The translations under genes and the position numbers were made by a program. A DNA stretch of 64,000 nucleotides from contig NZ_CANMZV010000015.1 in the NCBI RefSeq assembly GCF_947502415.1, positions 58,844 through 122,843 of the forward strand, given 5' to 3'. Position 1 is the stretch's first letter. Every line of letters starts with the position of its first letter. Origin of the DNA: an uncultured Photobacterium sp. (lineage in GTDB: Bacteria; Pseudomonadota; Gammaproteobacteria; Enterobacterales; Vibrionaceae). The notes beneath the pieces were generated by a model. It was not told the DNA's origin. It searched no databases and saw only the letters and a program-made list of their open reading frames with translations. Positions 8,948 through 18,758 of the stretch are shown here, in pieces.

Positions 8948-9367
8948 ATGTCTTTTTCAACGATTTATGACATTGCCGGTTCAGCAATGACGGCACAGAC
9001 CGTTCGCCTGAATACGGTGGCCAGTAACTTGGCTAATGCGGACGTGGTATCAGGTTCGGAGAAAACCGGCTATCGCGCTAAGCGACCGGTTTTTTCAACT
9101 GTGATGGTTGACCTGAACAGCCCGGTTGCCGGTTCTAAGGTACAAATTGACGACGTGGTCGAGAGCAATGAGCCGCTACGTCGCCGCTATGATCCGAACC
9201 ACCCACAAGCGAATGCCGAAGGCTACGTGTTTCACTCGACTGTAAATGCAGTTGAGGAAATGGCGGACATGATGGCTGCATCGCGTAATTTTGAAACCAA
9301 CGTTGATGTAATGAGCCGTGCTCGCAGCATGCAACAGAGTATTTTGCGCCTGGGCAAGATGAGTTAG
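8948..9367 (+). CDS. flgC: FlgC, proximal rod protein (lateral system)
   Basis: Rod protein of 139 residues with the N-terminal rod signature (TVASNLANADVVSG) and the C-terminal helix found in all axial proteins (EMADMMAASRNFETNVDVM). Its length is typical for FlgC. It follows flgB by five bases and precedes flgD by nine. Confidence 0.94.
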   Translation: MSFSTIYDIAGSAMTAQTVRLNTVASNLANADVVSGSEKTGYRAKRPVFSTVMVDLNSPVAGSKVQIDDVVESNEPLRRRYDPNHPQANAEGYVFHSTVNAVEEMADMMAASRNFETNVDVMSRARSMQQSILRLGKMS

Positions 9368-9376
9368 GAGACCTAA

Positions 9377-10048
9377 GTGAGTTTGCCACAAATTACAACG
9401 ACTAGTCAGTATAACCAGAAGTCGGCCTCACCAGAGGCTCAGGTAGCCCGTAACGGTAACAACCTGTCAGGTAATGACTTCCTGACTATGATGGTAGCGC
9501 AGGTTCAGCACCAGAACCCGCTGAATCCGACTGATGGTACCGAGTACCTGAGTCAACTGGGTATGATGTCTGCTGTTGAGAGTCTGGAAAGCCTGAAAAA
9601 AGGCCTGACTAGCCTGAACATCGGCTCAAAAAATGTCGAGATGCTGCAGGCGACCAACTTGGTTGGTAAAAAAGTACTAATGGAAGCCCGGGGCGAAGTG
9701 GAAGTAGCTGAGGGCCAGGTGCTTGAAGGCCGTGTTCAGTTCGACAAGCCGGTTGATACCGCCAAAGTGATGGTGTACGACGAGAAAGGCAAAGTGGTTG
9801 ATGAGATTAAGCTGGGCCCTCGTGGTTCCGGTATGGCGGAATTTAAGATCGATGGCGATAAGCTGGGATCGGGTAATTACACCTTTGAAGTAGTTGCTGA
9901 AAAAGGTGATGACGCCTGGACGCAAAAAATGATGATTGCGGCCGAGGTGGAGTCAGTCAACATCCCATCCGATGGTGGCACTATCCTGCTGAGCCTGAAA
10001 GGGCTGGGCAAAATGTCTATGTACGATATGCGTGAAATTACAGCGTAA
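9377..10048 (+). CDS. flgD: FlgD, hook-capping scaffold protein (lateral system)
   Basis: Cap of 223 residues that guides addition of FlgE to the growing hook. The conserved N-terminal block NDFLTMMVAQVQHQNPLNP is present and is followed by the Ig/Tudor-like core. The start is GTG, preceded by TAGGAG. It lies between flgC and flgE, the standard order. Confidence 0.94.
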   Translation: MSLPQITTTSQYNQKSASPEAQVARNGNNLSGNDFLTMMVAQVQHQNPLNPTDGTEYLSQLGMMSAVESLESLKKGLTSLNIGSKNVEMLQATNLVGKKVLMEARGEVEVAEGQVLEGRVQFDKPVDTAKVMVYDEKGKVVDEIKLGPRGSGMAEFKIDGDKLGSGNYTFEVVAEKGDDAWTQKMMIAAEVESVNIPSDGGTILLSLKGLGKMSMYDMREITA

Positions 10049-10083
10049 GTAAGTCAGCGAATAAGAATTAAGTAGGAAAGGTT

Positions 10084-11289
10084 ATGTCAATTAACATTGG
10101 TATGAGTGGCCTGAAGTCCACCTCAGAGCAAATGAACACCATCAGCCACAATATTGCCAACGTCGGCACAGCTGGCTATAAGTCATCACGTACTGAATTC
10201 CAGGATATTTATGCTCCTGAATTTGGTGGTGGTCAGATGAACGGTGTGGAAGTCGCAGCGGTTCGCCAGAGCTTCATGGGCGGTGCAACCACGCCAACTA
10301 ACCGTAATGGAGACCTGGCGATCAACGGTGAAGGTTTCTTCATGGTGGAGAACAACGGCCAGCAGATGTACACCCGTAATGGTGTCTTCAACCTGAGTGC
10401 TGACGGTTACATTGAAACTGCTGATGGTTACCGCCTGCAGGGTTACGGCGCGAACGAAAGCGGCCAGATCCAGAACGGTACGATGAGCGAACTAACCGTT
10501 GAAACCGGCGATATGGCTGCCAAAACTACCTCTCAGGTGGATTTGGGCCTGAACCTGGATGCGAGTTCGGTAGCGATTGACCCGGCAGTTAAGCCTTTTG
10601 ATAAAGAAGATCCGACCACCTTCACATCAAGTGTGACCACCACAGTCTACGACTCCATCGGTGCCGAGCATGAAGTGACCCAGTACTACGTGAAAACCGG
10701 TCCTAACGCGTGGAAGGCTCACTATCAGGTAGATGATCAGGCTGCTCTGGCTCTAAAAGATGTTGATGTGACGTTTGATGCGACCGGTAAGCTGTTGGCT
10801 CCGGCCAATGTAGACCTGGCAATTAATCCAACCAATGGCGCCAATGCACAAACTGTAAAATTTGACATGGCGGAAGTGAGCCAGTACGGCAGTGAGTTCT
10901 CTATCAACAAGAACTCGCAGAATGGCTATGCACCGGGCAAGATGGCGGGCTGGTACTTTGAAGCTGACGGTACTGTGTACGCGCGTTACTCCAACGGTCA
11001 GACCAAGGCTCAGGGCCAGATTGTTCTTGCTCGCTTCCCAAACCAGGAAGGTCTACAGCAGGCTGGTGGCACCCGCTGGACCCAGAGCTTCTCTTCCGGT
11101 GCGCCACTGACGGGCATTGCTGGCTCCGGCCAGCTGGGTCAGCTTCGTACTGGTATGTTTGAGAACTCAAACGTAGACCTGACCAGTGAAATGGTTGGCC
11201 TGATGTCTGCGCAGAGCAACTACCAGGCGAATGCGAAGACCATTCAGGTATCGCAGGAAATGACCCAGATCCTGTTCCAGAATCTATAA
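10084..11289 (+). CDS. flgE: FlgE, hook protein (lateral system)
   Basis: Structural hook subunit of 401 residues. The N-terminal motif ISHNIANVGTAGYKSSRTEF and the C-terminal helix (SEMVGLMSAQSNYQANAKTI) are the conserved ends of FlgE; the middle is hook-specific. AGGAAAGG precedes the ATG. flgF follows after 16 bases. Confidence 0.95.
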   Translation: MSINIGMSGLKSTSEQMNTISHNIANVGTAGYKSSRTEFQDIYAPEFGGGQMNGVEVAAVRQSFMGGATTPTNRNGDLAINGEGFFMVENNGQQMYTRNGVFNLSADGYIETADGYRLQGYGANESGQIQNGTMSELTVETGDMAAKTTSQVDLGLNLDASSVAIDPAVKPFDKEDPTTFTSSVTTTVYDSIGAEHEVTQYYVKTGPNAWKAHYQVDDQAALALKDVDVTFDATGKLLAPANVDLAINPTNGANAQTVKFDMAEVSQYGSEFSINKNSQNGYAPGKMAGWYFEADGTVYARYSNGQTKAQGQIVLARFPNQEGLQQAGGTRWTQSFSSGAPLTGIAGSGQLGQLRTGMFENSNVDLTSEMVGLMSAQSNYQANAKTIQVSQEMTQILFQNL

Positions 11290-11305
11290 GCCTTAGGAGC
11301 AGGGT

Positions 11306-12040
11306 ATGGATAAGTTGCTATTTACTGCCATGTCTGGCGCAAGCCGGGTGATGATGGCGCAGCAGGTGCACGCTAACAACCTGGCTAACGTTAACACTTC
11401 CGGCTTCCGTGCTGATATTGAGCAGGCGGAAAGTGTGGCTGTTAAGGGAGATGGCTTTCAAAGCCGAACTCTGGTCGCGGCACGTGCTGGTGGTACGGAC
11501 TTCTCCAGTGGTGCTCTGCAGCATACTGATAATCCGTTTGATATCGCGATTCGCGGTGAGGGCTTCTTTGCGGTTCAGGCCGGTGAAAACGATGAAGCCT
11601 ATACCCGAGCAGGTAACTTTCACCTGAATGCAGAAGGCGAGCTGATGCTGGGTGACCGCCCGGTGATGGGGGACGGTGGCCCGATTGCTATCCCGCAATA
11701 TAAGCAGCTGGATATTGGCACCGACGGCACGATTTCAATTGTGCCTGAAGGTGGTGGTCTGGTTCAGGAAGTTGGTCGTTTGAAACTGGTGAAGCCGGAC
11801 TTAGCAAACTTTCGTAAAGGTGAAGATGGCTTATTTCGAGTCGCAGGCGCTGGAGGTGAAGCCGAGATGGACGAAACCGTCACAGTAGCCTCGGGTTACC
11901 TGGAAAGCAGTAACGTTAATGCCATTGATGCGCTGGTTAGTAATATCTCGTTGTCGCGGAACTTTGAGTTTCAGATCAAGATGATGAAAACAGCAGAAAG
12001 TTTGGCTAATGCCGGCAACCGAATTGTTCGCGGTAGTTAA
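11306..12040 (+). CDS. flgF: FlgF, proximal rod protein (lateral system)
   Basis: Rod protein of 244 residues (MDKLLFTAMSGASRVMMAQQ), with the rod signature NNLANVNTSGFRAD near residue 28 and the C-terminal axial helix ending in NAGNRIVRGS. AGGAGCAGGGT gives a strong ribosome binding site. A 68-bp spacer separates it from flgG. Confidence 0.94.
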   Translation: MDKLLFTAMSGASRVMMAQQVHANNLANVNTSGFRADIEQAESVAVKGDGFQSRTLVAARAGGTDFSSGALQHTDNPFDIAIRGEGFFAVQAGENDEAYTRAGNFHLNAEGELMLGDRPVMGDGGPIAIPQYKQLDIGTDGTISIVPEGGGLVQEVGRLKLVKPDLANFRKGEDGLFRVAGAGGEAEMDETVTVASGYLESSNVNAIDALVSNISLSRNFEFQIKMMKTAESLANAGNRIVRGS

Positions 12041-12108
12041 TTCCGGTTTATCAGGCTGATAGTCGTCCCTGGCAGCAGGGGCGGAATATTTTTTAGGAGC
12101 AAAGCAAC

Positions 12109-12894
12109 ATGCACGCAGCACTTTGGGTCAGTAAAACAGGCCTGGCGGCACAAGATACCCAAATGCAGGTTATTTCGAATAACCTGGCTAACGTTAACAC
12201 CGTCGGTTTCAAACAGGACCGCGCGGTTTTTGAAGATCTGTTTTATCAGATGAAAAAGCAGCCGGGTTCGATGGCTGATCAGCAAAATGAAACTCCGGGT
12301 GGTTTGCAGCTGGGTAATGGTGTTCGCACTATTGGTACTCAGAAGCTGATGAAAACCGGTGCCTACCAGAATACCGAGCAGTCGACTGATATGGCAATTC
12401 TGGGTTCAGGGTTCTTTCAGGTTGAGCTGGCAGACGGTAATACGGCTTATACCCGTAACGGCCAGTTCCACCGCAACTCGGAAGGTACACTGGTAACTGC
12501 ATCTGGTCTGCCGCTGATGCCGAATGTTGAGATCCCGAATAATGCGACCAATTTCAGTGTTGGCTCTGACGGTATTGTGTCGATTACAACATCTGACGAT
12601 CCTCAGCCACAGGAAATTGGTCAGATCACCCTGGCAAACTTTACCAACCCGGCAGGCCTGGAGGCTTTAGGTGGTAACTTGTTTAAAGAATCCGGCGCAT
12701 CAGGTGCACCGATTGAAGGTATTGCCGGTGAAGACGGTATGGGTCAGATCAGCCAGTTCAGCCTTGAAGGTTCTAACGTGAACGTGGTGGAAGAAATGGT
12801 CAACATGATCACTACCCAGCGCGCTTATGAGATGAACGCCAAGGTAGTATCAAGTGCCGATCAAATGCTGAAATTCGTCAGCCAATCAATGTGA
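12109..12894 (+). CDS. flgG: FlgG, distal rod protein (lateral system)
   Basis: Distal rod subunit of 261 residues, the usual FlgG length. The N-terminal signature ISNNLANVNTVGFKQDRAVF and the C-terminus (VEEMVNMITTQRAYEMNAKV) are highly conserved. TTAGGAGC precedes the ATG. It is followed by flgH ten bases later. Confidence 0.96.
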   Translation: MHAALWVSKTGLAAQDTQMQVISNNLANVNTVGFKQDRAVFEDLFYQMKKQPGSMADQQNETPGGLQLGNGVRTIGTQKLMKTGAYQNTEQSTDMAILGSGFFQVELADGNTAYTRNGQFHRNSEGTLVTASGLPLMPNVEIPNNATNFSVGSDGIVSITTSDDPQPQEIGQITLANFTNPAGLEALGGNLFKESGASGAPIEGIAGEDGMGQISQFSLEGSNVNVVEEMVNMITTQRAYEMNAKVVSSADQMLKFVSQSM

Positions 12895-12904
12895 GTATTG
12901 GGGC

Positions 12905-13564
12905 ATGTTACGCGTAATATATTTTCTTGGGTTGCTTCTGCTGGCTGGCTGTGCGCCGGTGTCTTCGTTCGTCGATGTTCAGCCGGAAGAGATCAAGTCG
13001 ACGATGGATTTTCCTGAATACAAAGTCGACCCGGACGGGAGCCTGTTCAGTGCCAACTACGGGATGGCACTGTTCCAGGATCGCCGTGCTTTTCGAATCG
13101 GCGATATCCTGACGGTTGAACTGGACGAGCAGACTCGCTCCAGTAAAAAGGCCGGCACTAGCTTTGGTAAAGAAAGTAGCGCGTCAATAGCCCCGCCGAT
13201 TCTTGCCGGGACGACTTATCTCAAGGGGCAGGTTTCTCTTAATGGTGAGCGTGATTTTAAGGGCTCGTCATCAAGCTCGCAGCAAAACTCCCTGTCGGGC
13301 AACATTACCGTTATGGTGGCAGAAGTGCTGCCAAACGGTGTGCTGAGAGTCCGTGGTGAAAAATGGCTCAAGCTCAATCAGGGAGACGAGTTTATTCGTC
13401 TTTCTGGCCTGGTGCGGGTGGATGATATTGACGGTTCAAACCGCGTGTCTTCCCAGCGTCTGGGTGATGCCCGTATCACCTATTCCGGCCGCGGTGCCTT
13501 GGCTGATGCCAACGAAGCCGGCTGGCTATCCCGATTCTTTAACAGCTCTTGGTTCCCTATCTAA
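12905..13564 (+). CDS. flgH: FlgH, L-ring lipoprotein (lateral system)
   Basis: Outer-membrane L-ring protein of 219 residues. It begins with a lipoprotein signal whose lipobox LAGC puts the lipidated Cys at residue 16, followed by the FlgH core ([20 protein letters not shown]). The stop codon shares a base with the start of flgI (TAATG), so the two ring genes are coupled. Confidence 0.94.
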   Translation: MLRVIYFLGLLLLAGCAPVSSFVDVQPEEIKSTMDFPEYKVDPDGSLFSANYGMALFQDRRAFRIGDILTVELDEQTRSSKKAGTSFGKESSASIAPPILAGTTYLKGQVSLNGERDFKGSSSSSQQNSLSGNITVMVAEVLPNGVLRVRGEKWLKLNQGDEFIRLSGLVRVDDIDGSNRVSSQRLGDARITYSGRGALADANEAGWLSRFFNSSWFPI

Positions 13565-14673
13565 TGGCGATGAAAAAAATAATTATCGGTCTGCTTTTTT
13601 GCCTTTTTCCTTTGTTGGGGCAGGCTCGACCGCTATTAAGCCTGGTAGATATCCAGGGTGTGCGTGACAACCAGCTGGTCGGTTACGGCCTGGTTGTCGG
13701 TCTGAGCGGCACAGGTGATAAGAGCCAGACTAAATTTACCTCCCAGTCTGTCAAGAACATGCTGAGCCAGTTCGGGGTTCAGCTGCCTGCCAATGCCGAT
13801 CCGAAGCTGAAGAACGTTGCTGCCGTAGCTGTTCATGCCACGATTCCGCCATTGGCAAGTAAGGGCCAGGAACTGGATATCACAGTCTCTTCTATCGGTG
13901 ATGCAAAAAGTTTGCGTGGCGGTACCTTGTTGATGACTCCGCTTAAAGGTCTTGATGGGCAAATTTATGCGGTAGCGCAGGGTAATCTGGTTGTTGGTGG
14001 TGTGAAGGCTGAAGGCAATAGCGGCAGTGGGATCACCATTAATATCCCGACAGCGGGTTTGATCCCTAATGGTGGGATCATTGAGCGTGAAATTCCATCT
14101 TCGTTCCTGACGGCTACCGATGTTGTGCTTAATCTTAAGCGCCCTGGTTTCAATACTGCCCGTAATATCGAAAAAGAAATTAATAAAGTTTTTGGCCCGG
14201 GGGTCGCTGTGGCGCAGAGCCATGCCCGTATTGAAGTGCGTGCACCGCATGAGCAAAGCCAGCGTGTTACTTTCCTAGCGATGCTGGAAAACCTGGATGT
14301 TAATCCGGGGCCACGTAAAGCCAAGGTTGTCTTCAATGCCCGTACCGGTACTATCGTCGTGGGTAAGGAAGTGCGGGTACATTCCGCTGCAGTCAGCCAC
14401 GGTAACCTGACCGTGAGTGTGGCTGAAGGCTATAACGTGAGCCAGCCGAATGCTTTTGGTCGCGGTAATACTACGGTAACACCAGAGTCGGATGTGTCGA
14501 TTGATCAAGAGAAAGGCAAGGTCTTCATCTGGCCTGACAGCGGTGAGGGGACATCACTGCAGACGATTGTCGATGCGGTGAATAGCCTGGGCGCGACACC
14601 AAACGATCTGATGGCAATTCTGATTGCACTGGATGAAGCCGGTGCGCTTGATGGTGAGCTAGTGGTGCTGTAA
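13564..14673 (+). CDS. flgI: FlgI, P-ring protein (lateral system)
   Basis: Periplasmic P-ring protein of 369 residues with a cleavable signal ([19 protein letters not shown]) and the typical opening [21 protein letters not shown] longer frame from a TTG at 13549 exists, but the ATG at 13564 overlaps the flgH stop as TAATG and gives a normal signal peptide; the ATG at 13570 is also possible. Its stop again shares a base with the next start (flgJ). Confidence 0.94.
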   Translation: MAMKKIIIGLLFCLFPLLGQARPLLSLVDIQGVRDNQLVGYGLVVGLSGTGDKSQTKFTSQSVKNMLSQFGVQLPANADPKLKNVAAVAVHATIPPLASKGQELDITVSSIGDAKSLRGGTLLMTPLKGLDGQIYAVAQGNLVVGGVKAEGNSGSGITINIPTAGLIPNGGIIEREIPSSFLTATDVVLNLKRPGFNTARNIEKEINKVFGPGVAVAQSHARIEVRAPHEQSQRVTFLAMLENLDVNPGPRKAKVVFNARTGTIVVGKEVRVHSAAVSHGNLTVSVAEGYNVSQPNAFGRGNTTVTPESDVSIDQEKGKVFIWPDSGEGTSLQTIVDAVNSLGATPNDLMAILIALDEAGALDGELVVL

Positions 14674-15182
14674 TGAAAATTCAGGATAACGAAACACATA
14701 CTGCAATGTATAACGATCTGACCAGTTTGCAGAACATCAAAGCCAATGGCGACAAGATGGAAGCACTGGAGCAGGCGGCTGGGCAGTTCGAGGCGGTGTT
14801 TTTACAGACCGTCCTCAAGCATATGCGCCAGGCATCTGATGCGATGTATGACGAGGAAGATTCCTTGTTCAACAGCCGGCAGCAGAAGTTTTACCGTTCA
14901 ATGCACGATAGCCAGATTGCGGTAGAAATGAGCCAGCAACAGAGCCTTGGCATTGCCGACATGCTGGTAAAGCAACTTGGACAGCACGAAGCGTTTAAGC
15001 CGAAGCACCAAACGGTCGCTATGGTCCAACATGAAGGGCAGGAAATCCTGCCGAGATCGGCAAGCCCGCTGTTAACCGATGCTGAAATCAACTATAGCCA
15101 GGTTGAACGGCCTCAGTGGTGGCGTGGGGTGACTCCCTTGTCGCAGCAATTGAATCACCATCTGGATGACGAAGAGTTATGA
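14673..15182 (+). CDS. flgJ: FlgJ, rod-binding protein without muramidase domain (lateral system)
   Basis: Rod-capping protein of 169 residues. The Rod-binding domain is clear (EQAAGQFEAVFLQTVLKHMR and the following helix). FlgJ of enteric bacteria is about 310 residues with a C-terminal peptidoglycan hydrolase; that half is absent here, and flgK begins with an ATGA overlap, so this is not a frameshift. A separate enzyme must open the wall for the lateral rod (inference). Confidence 0.9.
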   Translation: MKIQDNETHTAMYNDLTSLQNIKANGDKMEALEQAAGQFEAVFLQTVLKHMRQASDAMYDEEDSLFNSRQQKFYRSMHDSQIAVEMSQQQSLGIADMLVKQLGQHEAFKPKHQTVAMVQHEGQEILPRSASPLLTDAEINYSQVERPQWWRGVTPLSQQLNHHLDDEEL

Positions 15183-16576
15183 GCATAATTAATATCGGCC
15201 TATCAGGCTTGAATTCCTCCAATGCGGGGCTGTCGGTCACTGCACACAATATTGCCAACGTGAATACTGCTGGTTACAGCCGTCAGCGTGTCGGTTTCGG
15301 TGCCGAGGTGAACAGTCACGGTGGTGCTGGTGTTGGGGTAAGTAGTGTCGAGCGCATGGCTGATAATTATCTCAACCAACAGATTTACAAACAAAAAGGT
15401 TCTTGGGGTTATAACTCTGTTCGTCATCAGTACATGTCGAAAACCGAAATATTGCTGAATAATGAGAGTTCAAGCATCAATAAGGGGCTGGACCGTTTTA
15501 ATGCCGCACTGAGTGAGGCATCAACAGCTCCGCAAGACGTCGCTCACCGCCAGACTATTCTTAGCCAGAGCCAATCTATGGTTCAGCGGTTTAATAACAT
15601 GAATTCGCAGCTGGATAACCAGACCAAGCAGGTTAATGGTCAGCTCGATGCAGCGTTATCGAAAGCCAACTCGTTGACTGCCAGTATCGCCAGAATGAAT
15701 GACAGCTTGCGCAACAGTGCTGACAATGAGATGACGGATCTGTTGGACTCCCGTGATGAGGCCATTCGCCAACTGTCATCAATGATGGATGTGAATACCA
15801 ACTATAACGACGATGGTACGATTACTGTCACGTTGGATCAGGGCCAGCCGCTGGTTAATGGCAGTCAGGCCAGCAAACTGAACCAGACTCCGGATGGTAG
15901 CCTGGAGCTGCAACGAGGTAATGGTCGTTTGGCGCTGGACAATAAAATGGGCGGTACCCTGGGTGGTTTGATCCAATACCGTGACGGTGAGCTGAAAGAG
16001 TTGCAGCAAGAGCTGGATGTGATGGCATACAGCTTCGCGACTCAATTCAATGAAACTCATGCTAAAGGCTTTGATCTCAACGATAACCCAGGGCAAGCAG
16101 TGTTTGGTGGCGTGGACCAGATCGAAGGCGCTGCAAAGAATCTGACATTATTGGTTGATGACCCTAAGCAATTGGCATTTGCCTCTAAGGCCGGTGAGCC
16201 GGGTAACAGTGAAACCCTGCAGCAGCTGATCGACTTGAAAAATGCTCCGGTATCTATTGATACAACGAAGCTGACGCCGGCAGAGGCTGATAAATTTAAG
16301 ACTGCGATTGCGAAGCTGGACAGTAAACCGATTCATAGTAGCTATACCGGTATGATGGGTGACTGGGCGATTGAAACAGCTCAGATTGAATCGGATACAG
16401 AGGCGGCTAAGTCGCTGGTAAAACAAGCCGAGGGCGATCGCGCCACTATCAGTGGGGTTAATCTGGATGAAGAAGCGGCCAGCATTATGACCTATACCCA
16501 GATGTATCAGGCTAATGCCCAGGTGATCTCAACGGCACAGCAGCTTTTTGATGTCACGTTGTCCATGTTCCGCTAA
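15179..16576 (+). CDS. flgK: FlgK, hook-filament junction protein HAP1 (lateral system)
   Basis: Hook-associated protein 1 of 465 residues, joining hook and filament. The N-terminal signature TAHNIANVNTAGYSRQRVGF and the C-terminal helices (SIMTYTQMYQANAQVISTA) identify it. It overlaps flgJ by four bases (ATGA) and should be escorted by FlgN. Confidence 0.95.
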   Translation: MSIINIGLSGLNSSNAGLSVTAHNIANVNTAGYSRQRVGFGAEVNSHGGAGVGVSSVERMADNYLNQQIYKQKGSWGYNSVRHQYMSKTEILLNNESSSINKGLDRFNAALSEASTAPQDVAHRQTILSQSQSMVQRFNNMNSQLDNQTKQVNGQLDAALSKANSLTASIARMNDSLRNSADNEMTDLLDSRDEAIRQLSSMMDVNTNYNDDGTITVTLDQGQPLVNGSQASKLNQTPDGSLELQRGNGRLALDNKMGGTLGGLIQYRDGELKELQQELDVMAYSFATQFNETHAKGFDLNDNPGQAVFGGVDQIEGAAKNLTLLVDDPKQLAFASKAGEPGNSETLQQLIDLKNAPVSIDTTKLTPAEADKFKTAIAKLDSKPIHSSYTGMMGDWAIETAQIESDTEAAKSLVKQAEGDRATISGVNLDEEAASIMTYTQMYQANAQVISTAQQLFDVTLSMFR

Positions 16577-16607
16577 CCGCGACCAGAATAATTAGGAAAG
16601 TAGTCAT

Positions 16608-17522
16608 ATGCGTTTAAGTACGGCCCAGCTTAATACTGTCATGCTCTCCAGCATGCAGACCTCGACTTCCGGGGTAAACAGAAACTATATGCAGTTAACT
16701 TCGCAAGAGCGAATGCTTAAACCGTCGGATGACCCATTAGGCTCAGTTCAGCTGATGATGCTCGATCGCGAGCAGGCCAATATTAACCAGTTTCAGAAAA
16801 ACATTACGAACATGGAAGCTCAGCTTGGCCAGACTGAGTCACATCTGGATGCATCGCACAATGCGGTATTGCGCGCCCAGGAGTTGATTGTTAGTGTAAA
16901 TAATGCCAGCAATAGTACCATGGTGGGCCGAGAGGCGATTGCGACTGAACTGGATTCGATTCTGGAACAGCTAGCAGACATTGCTAACAGCAAGAACCCG
17001 AATGGCGACTACATTTTTTCTGGTACAAAAACTGATACTCAACCAATTGCTAAAGATCCTGCTACGGGTAAGTATACTTACATGGGCAATGCTGACCAAC
17101 GAATGGTACAAGTGGCGGAATCAACCACAATCCCTGCTAACCAAACGGCAGAATCGATTTTCTTTAGCGGTGGAAATGATATATTCAATACGCTTGATCA
17201 GGCGATTTCAGCGCTGCGTGATCCGGCTGTTAGTGGTAACGCTATTACAGCTAAAGTTACTTTAGCGCAAGGTGAGATCGATACTGCATTGGACTCGATT
17301 AATAAAGTTTGGGCCGATATTGGTGGTAAGCGTAACTCGCTGACCAGGATTGAAGGTTCTCATGAAGACAATAAGTTGCTGAATAAAAAACTGATCGGTG
17401 ATGTAAAAGATTTGGATTACAGCGAGGCGATTCTGGAAATGAACACTCAAATGGCTGCACTACAGGCCACTCAGATGACCTATAGCAAAATTCAGAACTT
17501 GTCCCTGTTTAAATTGATGTAA
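16608..17522 (+). CDS. flgL: FlgL, hook-filament junction protein HAP3 (lateral system)
   Basis: Hook-associated protein 3 of 304 residues with flagellin-like N-terminal coil (TSGVNRNYMQLTSQERMLKP then SDDPLGSVQLM) and a C-terminal coil ending LSLFKLM. It is 31 bp after flgK with AGGAAAG before the ATG and is the last of the canonical flgB-L series. Confidence 0.93.
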   Translation: MRLSTAQLNTVMLSSMQTSTSGVNRNYMQLTSQERMLKPSDDPLGSVQLMMLDREQANINQFQKNITNMEAQLGQTESHLDASHNAVLRAQELIVSVNNASNSTMVGREAIATELDSILEQLADIANSKNPNGDYIFSGTKTDTQPIAKDPATGKYTYMGNADQRMVQVAESTTIPANQTAESIFFSGGNDIFNTLDQAISALRDPAVSGNAITAKVTLAQGEIDTALDSINKVWADIGGKRNSLTRIEGSHEDNKLLNKKLIGDVKDLDYSEAILEMNTQMAALQATQMTYSKIQNLSLFKLM

Positions 17523-17587
17523 TCGGGTTACTCGATTGGGCCAGATAGCTCAACCCTGACCTTTATAGATTAAAATACGAGGCCACA

Positions 17588-18679
17588 TTGGTTAATCAAA
17601 TTACCTCTAGCCACAATACCCTACGAAGTGGCGACAGTACGTCGGCAGATCGCGTTGCGAAACAACAACCTGTTGCTGTTGTCCCTAAGGTCAGTGAAAA
17701 ACAGCAAAAACAACAACAGCAACAACACTCAAACCTGGCAGGAAATAAGCGGGGGAGCCTTTTAGTTCAGACTAGCCTGGCGCACCGTCAAGCCGCTCAG
17801 GCTCAGAGTACTCAGAAGGCATTGCAAGAAGCCAGTGAGCTACTTGGGCAATTACGCCAGGCTGCTCGCCGTTCACTTAATGTCCAGGAAAATAAAAAAG
17901 ATCAGCTGCAGCAAACATTGCACCAGCTGAAAAATAAACTGGTTAAGTTGACGCGTGAAACCAAATATGAAAATGAGCCGGTACTGCATCATGATTTGAC
18001 GCCACGTCTTAGTGAGCAGCCGCAACAAGAAGGCTTTTCAATGAAAGGCCTGCGTCTGAATACCATGCGTCAGCAAGATGAGATTTTACGTTTCCAGTTT
18101 GATTCCGGGACGCCGGGTTCGGTTAGGGTTCGCATTGATAACGATGAAAATATCAATGAGATTGCCGATAATATGAATCAGGCATTTGCGCCACGTAATA
18201 TCCAGGTTGATGTGGATAAGTATGGTGATTTGGCTTTTTCTGTACCGAAAGAGCAGTGGCCGGAAGTTAAAAAAGGTGTTTGGATGTCGGGCGGCGGGCA
18301 AATACTGCCGGCGGGCAATCCTGTGAAGGCCAAGCTGGAACCTCATGATAAGCAGGCTGTCGAGCCTCAGGATTTGGAGTTCGCTAAGCCACAGTCTACC
18401 CGTAAGGCCTTAGCTGATATTGAACGCATGATGCAGAAGGTTCAACAGGCATTGAGTCAGATGGGTAAGGTGCAGCGACAGGTGAGCCAGGATCTGGAAC
18501 GTCTAGTTACGACCAATATGATGAAATCGGGCTTAGTGAGCAGTGATGGCGTGATTGAAGCGAGCTGGTTGGAAGCGCCTGAAAATGTATCGCTAAAGCT
18601 AATGGATAATGCGGTTCCGACCCTGCTGGCTCAGGCAAATGCCTCTCGATATAATGTGGTGGCGCTACTTGAGCCATAA
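17588..18679 (+). CDS. Uncharacterised hook/filament-associated protein between flgL and lafA
   Basis: Protein of 363 residues starting at TTG with ACGAGG six bases upstream. The N-terminus is Gln-rich and probably disordered; a coiled coil follows (about 70-125). A central block (LRFQFDSGTPGSVRVRIDND, then INEIADNMNQAFAPRNIQVD) resembles the flagellin IN motif of axial proteins, and the C-terminus is another helical region. It has no signal peptide or membrane segment. E. coli Flag-2 clusters carry a gene called lafW at this position, and this may be its counterpart, but I cannot confirm homology. A strong terminator follows, so it probably belongs to the flgB operon. Confidence 0.75.
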   Translation: MVNQITSSHNTLRSGDSTSADRVAKQQPVAVVPKVSEKQQKQQQQQHSNLAGNKRGSLLVQTSLAHRQAAQAQSTQKALQEASELLGQLRQAARRSLNVQENKKDQLQQTLHQLKNKLVKLTRETKYENEPVLHHDLTPRLSEQPQQEGFSMKGLRLNTMRQQDEILRFQFDSGTPGSVRVRIDNDENINEIADNMNQAFAPRNIQVDVDKYGDLAFSVPKEQWPEVKKGVWMSGGGQILPAGNPVKAKLEPHDKQAVEPQDLEFAKPQSTRKALADIERMMQKVQQALSQMGKVQRQVSQDLERLVTTNMMKSGLVSSDGVIEASWLEAPENVSLKLMDNAVPTLLAQANASRYNVVALLEP

Positions 18680-18727
18680 CCTGATATTATTTGTTCAATG
18701 CTTGAACCTATATGATTGATTTGAAAA

Positions 18728-18758
18728 GAAAAAGCGAGCTTAGGCTCGCTTTTTTTAT
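18728..18758 (+). terminator. Terminator of the flgB-L operon
   Basis: AGCGAGC (18733-18739), loop TTAG, GCTCGCT (18744-18750), then a run of seven T; A's before the stem extend the pairing. Confidence 0.85.

Noticed and set aside
13549..13564. Upstream TTG start for flgI
   Set aside because: It would add five residues before the signal peptide; the TAATG overlap with flgH supports the ATG at 13564.
13636..14256. 206-codon frame opposite flgI
   Set aside because: Antisense to a conserved P-ring gene, with His/Arg/Thr-rich composition typical of shadow frames.
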